From Xanthoparmelia taractica (Eukaryota; Ascomycota; Lecanoromycetes; Lecanorales; Parmeliaceae): a stretch of DNA of 64,000 nucleotides. Both the position numbers and the translations under genes were made by a program. The DNA lies in contig JANQBS010000067.1 of NCBI GenBank assembly GCA_033085395.1, forward strand, positions 62,001-126,000, in the 5' to 3' direction. Shown here in pieces: positions 1-11,991 of this stretch. Under the pieces are notes generated by a model. The model worked only from the letters and a program-made list of their open reading frames with translations, made no database searches and had not been told where the DNA came from. The stretch's first letter is position 1; every line of letters begins with the position of its first letter.

Positions 1-1294
1 TCTAGGGCTGCTCTAAAATGTATTGCCAATATCCTTTTACTGCAGAGCAAGACACGTCAAAATTTCGTTCAGAAGGGAAATGCCATTAAGGTCGCGAGAA
101 AACTAAGCGTATATGTAACAATCATGAACAAAAGGTTCTCGCTGAGTCTCGCGTTAGCAAAGTCAAGAGCACGAACTCTTGTGTTCTCGGATCCTCTTCC
201 TACTGACATATGACACCACCTACAATTTCGATAATCTCTTCGACAACTTCCCTTTGGCCGGCAAAATACACGAGGTAAGCCACAAATACCTCGCCTAGGT
301 CAACGGAAATGTTCCTACTCACGGCATGCAGAACATCTGTGATGAGGCCGAAAGATTGCACCGAAATCAAATCAGCAACTCTCCGTCCCCCTTCGGCTGG
401 GCACCATTGACCGAGACCCTCAAACTCCTATTCAATCTGACCTCCTTCTATCCCCATCAGATCGCGGCCTTTAATCGCACAATTTCTCCCATCCTTGGGA
501 TCTTCAGAAACATTCAGTTGCAGACACCTGTTCTACAACCGCCAGTGATCCAACTTATCAACGCCCTCCTAAATCTCGACCTCCTTGGCGAGGGAACTGA
601 AACCGCTCCAAATGGCCGATCATCTTCGTTCTTCCCCAATCAGGATCCCAACTCCAACGTAAGCCGGCTTGTAGTGATCCTCGATACCGCCGTCCGTACC
701 ACCAGAGAAGAACTCTTGGAAACCACTGCCATCCCGCTTATTACTCTCATCCGCCGCACATATAACCTAGCTCCCTCATCTGTCAAGACGCATATGCAAT
801 CCAGTCTGCTCCCCTCAAACGAAGAACGCGCTCAGCCTTTAGGTAAATCAGACACCTTGGCTTCATGCTTGCTTCGACTTTCTACATCCGTTGTAGCTCC
901 CAACGTTCGTGAAGGAATCTCAAGCCTTCTCTTTGAAATATCTAACAAGGACGCAACATCATTCGTACGAAACGTGGGCTACGGCTTCGCGGCCGGATTT
1001 TTGATGACGCATAATCTACCCGTGCCAGACAAAGCACTCAAGGATGAGGACGAAGGCGAAGATCCTGGAGGAAGACTAACTACTATAGACGGCAAAGAAA
1101 TCAACCCAGTCACTGGCCAGAGGCGCGACATGGAGCCTCAGGACGAAGGACCAGAGATGACTGATGAGGAAAAAGAAAGAGAGGCAGAGAAACTGTTTGT
1201 GCTATTTGAGAAGTTGAAAGCTACAGGGGTGGTAAATGTTGTGAACCCAGTAGAGCAAGCTTTACAGGAAGGCCGTTTTGAAGAGGTGGACTAA
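1..1294 (+). CDS. ric8: RIC8/synembryn, G-alpha chaperone and exchange factor (5' end outside window)
   Basis: Partial gene entering from the left edge. Three exons can be read: 1-108, 158-274 and 299-1294, with introns GTATAT..TTAG and GTAAGC..CTAG, both phase 0. The first exon gives a helical-repeat segment (SRAALKCIANILLLQSKTRQ), the second contains RILFLLTYDTT, and the third carries the long armadillo-type C-terminal half with GYGFAAGFLMTHNLPVP followed by the family motif INPVTGQ and an acidic tail. RIC8 proteins fold and activate heterotrimeric G-alpha subunits in the cytosol; in filamentous fungi they act in growth, conidiation and pathogenicity signalling. Visible part is 407 residues (36 + 39 + 332); family members are about 450-550, so roughly the N-terminal 10-25% is missing from the window. 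The stop at 1292-1294 is the natural end. Family call is from recognised motifs, not a database search. Confidence 0.88.
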
Positions 1295-1667
1295 CCATTC
1301 CGCTGGGTAACGATCCAGCTTCACATGGCAATCAAAAGTTGGTTCAACGAAGCGCACAGACGTTCTCCATCTGTGACGATGTGACTTGCGGGTCCCCATT
1401 AACGCAGCTATCTCCGCGCCAATATGAGGAGCCGAATCCAGGCCACTTCAGATAAAGGACCTTATTTTCCGTAAGCGACAAGCGTCGTGGGCGCCGAATC
1501 TCATTTTTTTTCCCGCCCTTTTGTGTGATCTCACAAGGCTATGGGACGCAATTTCTCATCTTGTGTTGCCCTACGTTAAAGACTGTACTCACTTAGACCC
1601 TTTGTTAGGGGTGCAGTGCCCTTTGGAATAGTTCAACCTTTGAAGTTAGCTCTCATCCTTGATAACG
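1295..1667. other. Intergenic spacer
   Basis: Spacer between RIC8 and the next gene. It has pyrimidine-rich runs (around 1500-1520) of the sort common in fungal promoters. No RNA gene or conserved ORF seen. Confidence 0.6.
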
Positions 1668-2769
1668 ATGCACTTCCTACACTATAGCCATCTTCTCTCC
1701 TTCCTTGAATTGGTAGCTTTCGCCGTCACCGGCAACGCTAGCAATGTTTCACAAGATCGTGCGGAAGCCGCTGATGAGGTATCGACAGCACTGGCTATAA
1801 CGTAAAACTCCCTCTGACCAGGCAGGAAGTGAAGAGGACGAGACCCTCTGCTCTCTTGTATAGATATCCATAGGCTAACTGTTCTGTCTACAAAGGAACG
1901 TGACGAGTCTCGGCGCTCGATTCGAAGGCTTTGTAGTTACCTGCATTCCGTTTAGACCGAGGACCTTCGTCATTACTCAAGTTGCCCTTGGCTTCATCAA
2001 TGCAATGAAACTTCAAGCTCTCCAGGACTGCGATGAGCACATGACAAGCTATACTTTCACCCATACGGAGTACGAGGACAGCGAAATACGTATTCGCGTC
2101 CAGGCTGTGGCAGGTGCCGCTCAAGAGGAGCTCGTACGCTGTAATATTTTGTATGCGATCAAGTCGCTTGCCATACATCAGTTGAACCAGCGTCAGTATG
2201 GCGCAAAATTTACCGAGCTCAAGCACGGCCAGCTTCTTTACCGCGGTGTTCTCGACGACAGAGGCGATGTTCCTTGGCTAGAGCGACCCGGCAACGCGTC
2301 GGCTGAGCCCAGCGAAACAGTCACGCGGGAGAAACGGGCTTTAAGCAGCCAAGTATCGGACGCAAGGAACTTCACCACCACTCTTACCATACCAGGGTCG
2401 AACGATGTCGAATATCAGATCGAATTCGACATTCGTGGGCGCCCTATCAGCAATGTCTCAATCTTCTCTGCTATCCTGGAATTCATGATGGCGTTAGCGC
2501 AGCGGGACAGCCATGACTCAATTCTAGCTGACAGACAGATGACGTCCACTGATTCATCATGGATCTTCGTCACGCATGAATCGCAGTCGAGGTTTTCACT
2601 GCAAGTGTTTCAATTACTAGCGATTCTGGAGGCTGCTGCACGGAACGCTGTATTTAGGAGACGTTATGAGGAAATGACTTTCAATTTCTTTATCAATCGG
2701 GAAATTGTTGCCTGGGGTTGCGTAACGGCGCCAGTTTCGTCGAGAAGGTGGTGTGGAGGAATGAGGTAG
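1668..2769 (+). CDS. Unrecognised secreted-type protein, probable 3' frameshift
   Basis: I do not recognise a family. Proposed exons are 1668-1801 and 1896-2769 (intron GTAAAA..AAAG, phase 2), giving 335 codons. The ATG at 1668 opens a hydrophobic leader (HLLSFLELVAFAVTG) followed by N-glycosylation sites, consistent with a signal peptide; without this exon the frame has only a GTG start. The mature part is a mixed alpha/beta sequence with repeated short helices (VALGFINAMKL, SAILEFMMALAQ, QVFQLLAILEAAARNAVF). Near 2712 the frame goes from FINREIVAWG into low-quality sequence, while the frame one base away continues as RNGASFVEKVVWRNEVERS to a stop at 2889-2891. That suggests loss of one G in the G-run at about 2713-2716, so the last ~17 residues of the listed ORF may be wrong. 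First exon is inferred; second is well supported as an open frame. Confidence 0.5.
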
Positions 2770-3132
2770 AGAGGTCAGTGATTATACACAAAGAGGATTT
2801 TGCCATCGCTGCTGGATCAGACCTATCGATCTACGTATTGAGTCTCGAGAATGTCAGTCCAGATGAAAGGGTCGAAGGTCACGTGATTTGATTTAGTAGG
2901 TAGCCAACATAATGTAAAAACTTAAGGTACCTTCCATCAACTTTGAAGTCCTGTAGCCACATGTTCTCCGGAGAGTAAAGATCGCCATATACCTCGACAC
3001 CGCGAAGACATCTCGTCGCCATGTGTCGAGCGACTGTGCAATCTTATACACACATTTATAGATTCAACACTCCGCCATAACATCAGCGACAACTAAAGCC
3101 CGACTTTCCGCAATGCCTCATTGTTGTTGACC

Positions 3133-5254
3133 ATGCCTACTGTCGACCGAATGGACTCGAGGGCTTTATCCATCGTACCCTATCAGCAACCGACTAGCCG
3201 AGAAGTCGTTCTGTAAGTCTACTCTTCCTTCTTCTGTGGCTTCATCATCCATTCATAACTTTCTCAGCCGTCACAACAACGCCGTCGTTGTCTATGAACC
3301 CCAATCAGAACGGCTAGTCCTTCGCGACGCCTCTCAAGGCCAGCTCGACCTCACAGTATGCCCTACATGCGGCCAACCGCTGAGAGGGGACCGAAGGAAT
3401 GGTAGCCAAGAGCATGGTGGTCCGGAATCAAATCAATCTGGCGGCTTCGTTCATCGGGATTACTTTAGACTACATCAGAGCCTTTACGGATCGCCAAACT
3501 CTACAGCCCCGCCTTCTCCACGGAGAAGACTAGTAGAGCCGGTGAGACCTCAAAATAGTCCTCAAAGGCACGCCGAACAGCGCGCGTATGTGGACAGCCC
3601 CCCGGCTTCTCCAGCCACTCCGCCTGGGATCTCGGAAGCCGCGTTCAGTCCAGGGTACTTTCAGAGATGTTACGTGGTGGAAAAAGAGCTTGGAAAGGGA
3701 GGGAAAGGAGTCGTGCTGCTGGTCACACATCTCTTGGATGGAAACGAAATCGGGCACTTCGCTTGCAAACGAGTGCCTGTGGGAGATGATCGGGAGTGGC
3801 TCAAAAATGTGCTCATTGAAGTCCAGCTTCTTCAACAGCTTGAGCACAAGCATCTGGTACGATACCATCACGTGTGGCTCGAAGACGTGAAGCTATTGAA
3901 TTTTGGGCCGAGCGTACCATGCGCCTTTATCCTCCAGCAGTACTGCAACGCTGGAGACCTGCACGGCTATGTACTGAGCTCAGCGAAGAGATCCATATCC
4001 CCCCATCATCTCAAGGAACGCGCAAGACGCCGCTCCAGGAACCAACCCGAACCGCCTCAAGGCTTGTCTGGTCGGAAGCTCCCATTCGAGGAGATCTATT
4101 CGTTTTTCAAAGACATAACTTCGGGCCTAAATCATCTACATATCAATGGCTACATCCACCGTGATCTCAAACCGAGCAATTGCCTGCTACATGATGATGG
4201 TACAGGAGAGAGACCGAGGGTACTAGTCAGCGACTTCGGAGAGGTCCAGGTAGAAGACATGGTACGGAAGTCTACTGGTGCCACGGGTACCATATCATAC
4301 TGCGCTCCAGAGGTGCTACGGCGTCAACCATCAGGCATCTACGGCAATTTCACCAAAAAGAGCGACATCTTCTCTCTCGGGATGATTCTCTACTTCCTCT
4401 GCTTTGCGCGGTTACCTTACCGCCACGCGGACACTCTCAATGAAGAGAATGAGGATTTGGATCAGCTGCGAGACGAGATCACCACTTGGTCAGGTCTTCA
4501 CGAGGAGAGAAAGCTTCGGCCTGATCTGCCTGAACAATTGTACACGTTTCTCAGACGATTGCTCTCCCTCGACCCCGAGGAAAGACCCACTGCAGAAGCG
4601 ATCTTGCTTGGGATCAAGACGAATTCTGGTCTCGACAGGATTTCAGACTCCAGGCCCAGATCAACAGGGCTCATGTTTGGGGACCTAAGAAACGATTCCA
4701 GAATCTCGCCCGTCGACAGCCCTAGACCGTCTACACCGGCTCGAAAGACGTCTACAGGGTTCTCCCGACCAGGCGGCCCCGCCCAGCTTCGACTGGCGAC
4801 CTTGCACAAAGAACGCAGTCGATCGCCAACATCACAAGCCAGAGAAGGAGAGGACGGCTACGAGGAAGACAGGGGCCCTGGAGGGAATCTAGTACTGAGC
4901 CGGCAGTATCCTTCACCCACAACCAGACATGGGATGCCTCAGCTCACCGCACCTCCGGCACGGAGGTCTCTTTTACCCACGATTGATTTCCACGGTCAGC
5001 TTGCGCGGCGGACCCTGAAGGTCACCCTCCTGCTGCTCAAGGTCGTCTCTGTCAACCTCACTTGCGCGCCCATGGCTGCCAATCCAATGGTAGCGTACCC
5101 CCTGTTAGGGCTGGCCGCGCTCGATCTCATCCCCAGCAGGCCAAGGTCTGGAACGTCGATCGCGCTCGTGGTTCTACACGTTGCTGTTCTGCTGGCGGCG
5201 TCTCGCGCGGGGGTTTTGTGCATGTCGGGCATGGAGTACTGGCAAAAGTTTTGA
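3133..5254 (+). CDS. iks1: IKS1-type serine/threonine protein kinase
   Basis: Exons 3133-3212 and 3268-5254, intron GTAAGT..CTCAG (55 nt, phase 2), 688 aa. The join gives TSREVVLRHNNAVVVYEPQS, which matches the N-terminus of the fungal IKS1 family; without it the frame has only a GTG start. A CPTCGQPL knuckle lies near residue 58-65. The kinase domain runs from about 157 to 480: glycine loop GKGGKG (~169-174), catalytic Lys in ACKRV (~194), HRDLKPSN (~324-331), DFG (~349-351), APE and a late SDIFSLGMILY. A Ser/Pro-rich tail follows, then two hydrophobic stretches near the C-terminus (AANPMVAYPLLGLAALDLI and GTSIALVVLHVAVLLAASRAG), which suggest membrane anchoring. All catalytic residues are present. 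IKS1 is poorly characterised even in yeast, so role and substrate are unknown. Confidence 0.9.
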
Positions 5255-6686
5255 GAATTGGAGAATTGGAGATTTAGATACCCAGCATAACGAAAATGTC
5301 AAATGTATAATAAAAAGAAATAGTTGATCAGATACACCTATTATGCAATAGCCATGGACTTTGATGCCTTTGGTCCCTCGAATTCACGGCTGACCTTCCC
5401 GTCCGTAGTAGTCTTGCTTCGAACAAGCTACTCCTCCAGGTATCTAAGCGCACTTGCTGTCATCATCCATGTAAAAACACGACAGTTGCCATGGCAGCGA
5501 GCGAAAGCTGATGGATGAAACAAAGGTTCGATCCTGTTTCAACGGCGCAGGACAGGAACCATGGTTTTGATTCAACGGCTTTGGTTTGATTTACTTGGCT
5601 CGCAGAGCTGTCTATAGTGTTTATTCCGTTTTTCGTGAAGTTGTAATTTTTCATCTTAGCAGCAGCAGCAGCAGCAGCAGAAGAGAGACAGTACAGACAG
5701 ACAGACAGAAAGACAGACAAGGCAAATAAACCCGCCCCGATCCCAGCTCAGTCTATTGTAGCGTACCTACAGTAGTTGCTCGACCCGAGACTTACCCAAC
5801 CGACCTTCCATCAGCGCAACCAATCCCATGCATGAAAAGCCAAAAAGGGCCCGCAGAGCAGGCTTCCCTTTAGCACGCCTCGAACTTCGGCCTTGTTCTC
5901 AAGTGGGCTAGGGTATAAAGTCTTTAAAAAGAGACAGAAGGGAGGGAGAAGGGAATGAGAGAGCAAAAAGCAAAAGATTAAAATGAGCGAGGTCTGTGGT
6001 GTTCACCTCCAGAGCCTCTCAGCCTATCTTGAAAAACCGGGACCGATTAGTACAGTGAGGACGGAAAGTGTCTAGTTCCGAACAGGAAAATGTAGCGTGC
6101 AACCTACGACATAGGCATCTTACCTGGGGTAATAAGGACATACTTACAACCCCAATAGTGAGATTTGGGGGGTGAGGGAAAGGGAACAATGAGGGATGTT
6201 CATCCGTGCTTGCCCGTGTCTTAGCAGCGTAGCCTGTCGAATCCGATTCATTTCCCAAGAAGAAATAAAAAGGGAAGCCCCAAGGTACTAATACCGCAGT
6301 CAATCCCCTACGAAATTGACAAAATCCGAGTATCGAACATGGGAATAGGGATGAATGGCTGTGTATGTAGAGTACAGTCCTCTGCGTCCTTCCAAGCACG
6401 AATCGTTTTTCCCTCCACTTCTACTTCCCTCTCTCACAATGATGGCAGAGAGCTTGCATTGGTGTAAAATGTGAGTAGATTGATTGATAGGTCATCGTTG
6501 CTACTAGGCAGTTGATGGAAATTGGTTGCAGATGTTTTTGAGGCCGGTGGGTTTATAAACGCGTGCATCGGGAATATGGGGCACCATTCATGGGCAACCA
6601 GGCCCGCTACCAGTGCAGCGACGCATCGGTGTTGTAGGTCTCGTGAACGACTTGGTAATAAGCACCCTCTCCCGCAAGACCCGTGA
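5255..6686. other. Long convergent spacer
   Basis: About 1.4 kb between the 3' ends of the IKS1 gene and the NLR pseudogene. It contains an AGC/ACAG microsatellite, a TATA-like GGTATAAAG at about 5911, and an AAAATG at about 5983 opening only 30 codons. Both strands are broken into short frames without recognisable protein. A non-coding transcript is possible but nothing shows it directly. Confidence 0.5.
5659..5720. repeat. AGC and ACAG microsatellites
   Basis: Seven consecutive AGC units starting near 5660 are followed by a run of ACAG/ACAGAAAG units. Simple-sequence repeat in a gene-free spacer; it produces poly-Ala or poly-Ser in spurious frames. Confidence 0.9.
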
Positions 6687-9600
6687 TTACTCCCCTTCCT
6701 CAACCTCCTCTTCTTGGCCATCCTCCTCGTCATCGTTACTCTCCCCCAGCCCAACCCAAGGCATATTATCCGGGTTAATCAGTTTCAATTGCAGCACGCA
6801 CGGATTCTGCATGAACGCCTCGCACGGAACATCTCCAAGCCGCCCCAACCTTTTAAATCCATTTATTTTAGCGTAATTCTTAGCCCTCAAGAGCATTTTG
6901 ACCAAATCTATAGTATATTCTGAACCATCTGCGAACTTTAGCACCATGATGTTCCCCGTTTGGGAGGGATGAGAAGAACGAAGGGGAGGATTGGGTGAGT
7001 CGGGAGGGGGAGATTGGCGCTGTTGCTGAGCGGTAGGACTCAGTTCGGTGGAGTTGTCTAATGGCTGAGTGTCTTGAGGCTGCAGGGTTTCGGAATCGCT
7101 GTTGTCAGGGGCTCGCGATGCCTGCTGGGGGCCGAACCCTTCTTGAGAGGTCTCGGGTATATCATCTAGATCACTATGAAGCGGAGGAGTTGAGATTTCT
7201 ACTTCGCTGGTGTCCTTAGGCTCGTTGTCTTCAATGATTTCTATCTCGGACTTTGAGTCCTCATCAGCTGCTAGCTGCTGCTGCACGACTGCCTCGTGCT
7301 CCTCGAAAGTGGCCATGTCCAAGGGCGTCATGGCACAAGCGCCATGCACCCTGGGGTTCGCCCCGTTGCCCAGCAGCAACTTGACGCTCTCCTCGTCACT
7401 CAGTGCGGCAGCGACCCAGAGAGGGCTATCTTCCCACACGTACCCTTGCCGCTTGCTCGGGTGTCTGTTCTTGGGGCGGAGACAGAGTTTAGGTATGCTG
7501 TACAAGCCGCGCTTCATATCAGCAAGGCAACGGGTGGTAGGTAGACTGCAGAGCCAAAATGGAACGCCGTCTTTGTGGTCAAAGTACTGCACGGCGTTGA
7601 CATCTGCACCCTTCTCGACAATCAACTTGGCAATGTATTTGTGCCCACGTCTCACAGCCTCGATCAAAGGAGAATACTCATCTACGTTCGCTCCATGGTC
7701 GAGAAGTAGACGCACAGCCGGCTCGGGGCCCCTCACCGTGGCTGCTCTCAAGGGACTACCTGCGCTCTTTTCGGCGACATACACAGGAGCTCCCTTCTCT
7801 AAAAGTAGTCTAAACATTCTCTCATCGTCGTTTCTGATGGCATCAGTCATGGGCCTCCCCCGGTTTTGGCCGGTGCAAGTAGGATCAGCTCCCTTGTCCA
7901 GGAGCTTGCGGGCTATGCTCTCATTCCTGGTGATGCAAGCCGCCATGAGGGCGGTGCGTCCTTCGGTATCAGTCTTGTCGACCAGTCCTCCGCTCTGCAA
8001 TAGAGTTTGGACAACCGCGTCATGCCCGTCCCATGTGGCCCTCAAGAGAGCCGTTTCTCCCCGGTCATTGTTGCTCAGGTTGATGATTACCCCGCGCTCG
8101 TCGCGGTCGAGTATGAACCTGACTATCTCAGCGTCGCTCAAAGATGCAGCTCCGTAGAGCGCGGTTCTCCTGCATTGTTCAAGGGCACGCCGGTCGTGTG
8201 TGTCAATGGGTAGCTGTATTACGTCCTTGTGACTCTTTTCGTCCCCTGCCAGTTTTTCCATCTTTATATTTATAACCTTCGAATCTTGTTCTGTATGTGT
8301 GTTGATCGTCTCGTCAGGTAGGTTTTTGGTGTCACTGCTCCCGATCTTGCTTTCTTTCGAGCCTCCCGAGGTCTCAGAGAGTATTCCCTCGTACAAATCA
8401 GCGCGTCTGTCTAAGCTCCATAATATCAAGGCAGCCTCCGTGTGCGGCAGCCGACAGTGCGGAGCCGCGCCTGCGCCCGCCATAGATGTTAGGATCGGCA
8501 CCATGATTTATCAGAAGTTCAACAATATCCATTCTGCCAGTACACGAAGCTGCCTGTAACGGGGTATGCAGTACACCACCCGTCGCATTGACGTATGCAT
8601 CTTTGCTCATATACTGCAGTTTAGCCGAACCATCGTCACTATCTGGGCGTTTCAGCCTATTGTCATTGGTCGGTCCCACTTGGCCGTCTTTGTCTTCCTG
8701 AAATTTGATCAGCGCCTCCACGAGGCTTTTGAGACCAGTGAGCACCGCGTAGTAGAGCGGAGAGCCTAAAGACTGCTCGCCCAACTCCTTTGTATTCCCA
8801 ACAACCGAGTCGAGATCGTACAGAGCTATCCAGTTTCGCATCTTCTCTTCAGACAAGAACAGCTCTGGTACAAGAGAACGTGGGGTCAGATGCGCCACGC
8901 CACCTATCGCACAGAGGTGATCATGCCAAAACTTAGCAGAATATCTTGCAAGCGGAAATTCTGTCGAGAACTCTTTTGAGCTAGGAATCAGAGCCTCATC
9001 GTATAATTGAAGACATGCAAGACCTGTTGCTCCGATCACAGCATTGGAAGCCTCCTCATCAATACTGAAGAAAGCCGCCGAGCCTGTACGTATTCGATCG
9101 GAAACCAAATACTCCTTGACCGAGAAGTGTGCGAGTCTCACCATTGTCACTCTGGCTTTAGAGGTAGAGGTTGCCGGAATATTATCAGCCTTGTTATCTT
9201 TCTGGTCATCATCACTGTCTGGTTCAATGTTGGCCACCTCATCGTCATCACTGTCCGTTTCAATACTGATGACTAGACTGGAACACATATTCAATACGTC
9301 TTCGGGATCTACGAGACGATTCTCATCGTTGAACTTATCATCGCTGTCGACGTCAAAGGCAACAACTTCTGCCACCTCATCTAGAGAAAGCGGTCTCAAC
9401 GAGTATGTCAGCCATTGTAGAATGTGAAGCACTTCCCGCTTAAAATGCGGATCAATCTGGCACAAGATGCGGTCGTATGTCTCGTCAAGTGTCTTCGGCA
9501 GGGAGTCCAAGGTTTGGCGAAGCTTACCCAGACTGAGGCAACCACTCAGTACGTCAAGTTGGCAAGCAGCCCAGCGAAACCTATCGAACTCGTCAGCACG

Positions 9601-10634
9601 ACGCGCCACAATTGAATGGGTGATGCTTCTTACATTCCATCAGACTTCTCCATCAACTTGATCTCTATTTCCTCCCGAACTTTTGGGTGCCCTCGCCACC
9701 GCTTGAAGCTCCTATCATTCTGAAGCTTTCCATGGACATACGAGCGTATAGCCTCGTCTACCTTCCCATTCTGAATGGAGAGCTTACTCCGCTCCTCAGT
9801 TTCAGCGACAAAAAAATCTTCAAAGACCTTCAGCTTCCGACTGGTCATGATTACGTTTAGCTTCTGGGACTTCCATCCGATAGCATTCTCAATAAAGCTG
9901 AGTAGCTCTTGTCGATCCTCGCACTCATCCAAAGCATCCAAGATGATGAATGTCTTCTCAGACAAGTCGATGAGCGCCTTCAATAACGTTTCAAGGTCCT
10001 TAGTTTATGGCGGCTTCGCCCCACTCTGGTAGGACTTGAAGAGGGATAGCAATGGTTCAGGGATTGATTGATGGCTAGAAAAGAGCTGCACAGTGAGCGA
10101 ACGAAGCATTTTGTCATGATACTGTTTCGTGCTGTCATTGAAGTCGAAATAGAAGTAGGCAACATTATTGTTCGGTCCCTCCTGCAGAATGTGCTCGAGC
10201 ACCGTAGAGCTGAGCACGGTTTTCCCTAACCCATACAATGAGCACCGTTGAACTGAAGCGGCAAATGAGGGGATCGAGAAGATGTGAAAGATGTGAGACA
10301 CAAACCGCAGCCCGGAATGCCGTACAGTTAAAGGAAAGAGTTTGGAGCCTCTTTCCAATCTAAATTGCTGACTTCCGAGGAGCCATAAACCAGTATCCAC
10401 GTGTCTTCGTTTGATTGCTGTATTGAAATTGATGGAAGGATCAGGGGCTGATAACCACTCAAGTATCTTCCAGTACCGCTCATCTATCATACTAGTTAAA
10501 CTTCCGAATACGCTGCCGAGATCCCAATTCAGCTTAGTCCTCACTAGCTTAGTGTGGCTGTGCACTTGCCTGTGGCGTATCTCCGGCATTTCCAGCCCCG
10601 CGATTAACTGACAAGCCCCAGCCTTCTCCCGCAA
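6687..10634 (-). pseudogene. NACHT-ankyrin NLR (STAND family), disrupted
   Basis: Read on the minus strand, the parts of a fungal NOD-like receptor appear in order: a linker with ILEWLSAPDPS and RRHVDTGLWLL, a P-loop GIPGCGKTVLSST (formed only after removing the intron 10226-10305), Walker B FIILDALDECEDR, the sensor VIMTSRKLK, then SDGMFRWAACQLDVL (across intron 9581-9633), the winged-helix and HFSVKEYL region, about eight ankyrin repeats, a Ser/Pro/Asp-rich linker and a distinct C-terminal segment. Such proteins are nucleotide-switched sensors linked to heterokaryon incompatibility and fungal immunity. Lesions: TAA at 10328-10330 where Trp is expected before LYGIPGCG, with a +1 frame slip just upstream (about 10337-10341); an in-frame TAA at 10005-10007 between SGAKPP and TKDLETLLK; and a frame slip near 8411 inside an ankyrin repeat (DIMEL to LDRRADLYEG). 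No N-terminal effector domain (HeLo, Goodbye, phosphorylase-like) could be read. Assembly error is an alternative, but four separate lesions make decay more likely. Confidence 0.8.
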
Positions 10635-11171
10635 CTAGAACCAAGGTACTTTATCTGTTGCTCTGTATCATCCGAGTCTGACACAAATACTTGCTTCCTC
10701 CAGCCATCCTTGTTTTTCCCATTTCTCCATGTTTTGAAGTCGTACATATTCTTTTTTCCTGACATCCACTCTACTTCACTTCTTCTCACGCACTCACCTA
10801 CTCTTTGACGCGACACTGTACTCGTATCTGGTACTGCAATTAAGCACCCTACACAAAGCTGCTCTACCTCTAGTCGATACTTGGAACATCTCGACATTAC
10901 CTTCAGTACAACAAAACATCTGATCCCACTTTCTAGAGCTTGTCCAAATCCATTGCACATATCAACACTCAATTTGCCCTGACAGCAGCTCGCCGCATAC
11001 CAAGCTTTCTCGACCTTCCACCCGCCCAATCGCAAGGCTCATCCATCGCATCTCCAGCGCAGTACCCGCACTTTCTCCTTCGTACCTCCGCTCGTCAGCC
11101 GTTTACAAATTCCAACATATTGGCCTACATCTGCGCACTAGCCGCCATTGATATTGAGGCAATACTTTGCA
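10635..11171. other. Spacer between NLR pseudogene and MARVEL gene
   Basis: The minus strand has a 143-codon frame (10604-11035) upstream of the NLR, but its composition is not clearly protein-like and I could not read an effector domain in it. It may hold a decayed NLR N-terminus. It also must contain the promoter of the plus-strand gene starting at 11172. Confidence 0.4.
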
Positions 11172-11991
11172 ATGCTTGGGTACATTTTCTTCGCCTTCTG
11201 GCGGCTCTTTGAAATCGTCACGCTCATTCCTGCACTGGGCATGCTTGTAAGTATACATGTCATTGTGCATTCCATAACCCAAGGCCTGAGCTGACCAAAC
11301 TAGGCATACTTCGTCGATATCAACCAGAAAGCAAATCGACTCACCCCAGCCTCTATCTTGTAAGCGCTCCCTACCCAGAGCAGTCGCAATCCCAATGTAT
11401 GAGGCTGACACATGCGTCTTGCAGAACCCTCTTCATCGTCTCCACTCTCGCAGCTGTATGGGCGATCCTGACTCTCCTCCGTCGCAAATCAACCCAAAGA
11501 TCCACCCTCTTCGTCGCCTTCGTCGACCTCTGCTTCGTCGGCGCCTTCATAGCCGGCGTCTACGAGCTCCGCGGCATCGCCAATGCCAACTGCTCCAACA
11601 TCAGTGACAACGGCCCAACATACCTGAGCGTGGGAACCAATGGAGTCTCCGGATCGAGTGGCATCTCAGCCAGCATCAAAAAGGAGTGCGCGATGCAGAA
11701 AGCGAGCTTCGCGTTCGGCATCATGAACTGCATATTCTTCTTCATCACATTCCTCATCTTGCTCTTCATGCACCGGACCAAGGATAGTGATGATAGAAAT
11801 AATGTGCGGTACGAGACGAAAGTAAATAGGAGGAGGCGGAGCCATGATTCGAGGTATGCAGAGATTCTGTGAACTGCTGTTTCTCTGCTCACTCACTGAC
11901 TCTCATATATAGGCGTGGACACTCACGTAGCGGCGGCGGCGGATCGACACATCGCAGGAGTTCGAGAGATAGCAGACGCTACTACGTCTAA
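11172..11991 (+). CDS. MARVEL-like four-helix membrane protein
   Basis: Four exons: 11172-11246, 11304-11359, 11425-11854 and 11914-11991, totalling 212 aa. Donors are GTAAGT, GTAAGC and GTATGC; acceptors are CTAG, GCAG and ATAG. All joins keep the frame. Four hydrophobic segments are visible: the N-terminal YIFFAFWRLFEIVTLIPALG, a second TLFIVSTLAAVWAILTLL, a third LFVAFVDLCFVGAFIAGVYEL, and a fourth GIMNCIFFFITFLILLF. An outer loop between helices 3 and 4 has Cys residues and Ser/Gly-rich sequence. The C-terminus is basic, and the last exon adds a RGHSRSGGGGS tail rich in Arg and Ser. MARVEL-type proteins in fungi associate with membrane domains such as eisosomes. The specific role is unknown. 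Confidence 0.8.

Noticed and set aside
5520..5560. GGTTCGATCC resembling a tRNA T-arm
   Set aside because: The stem bases do not pair well and no D-arm, anticodon arm or acceptor stem could be laid out around it.
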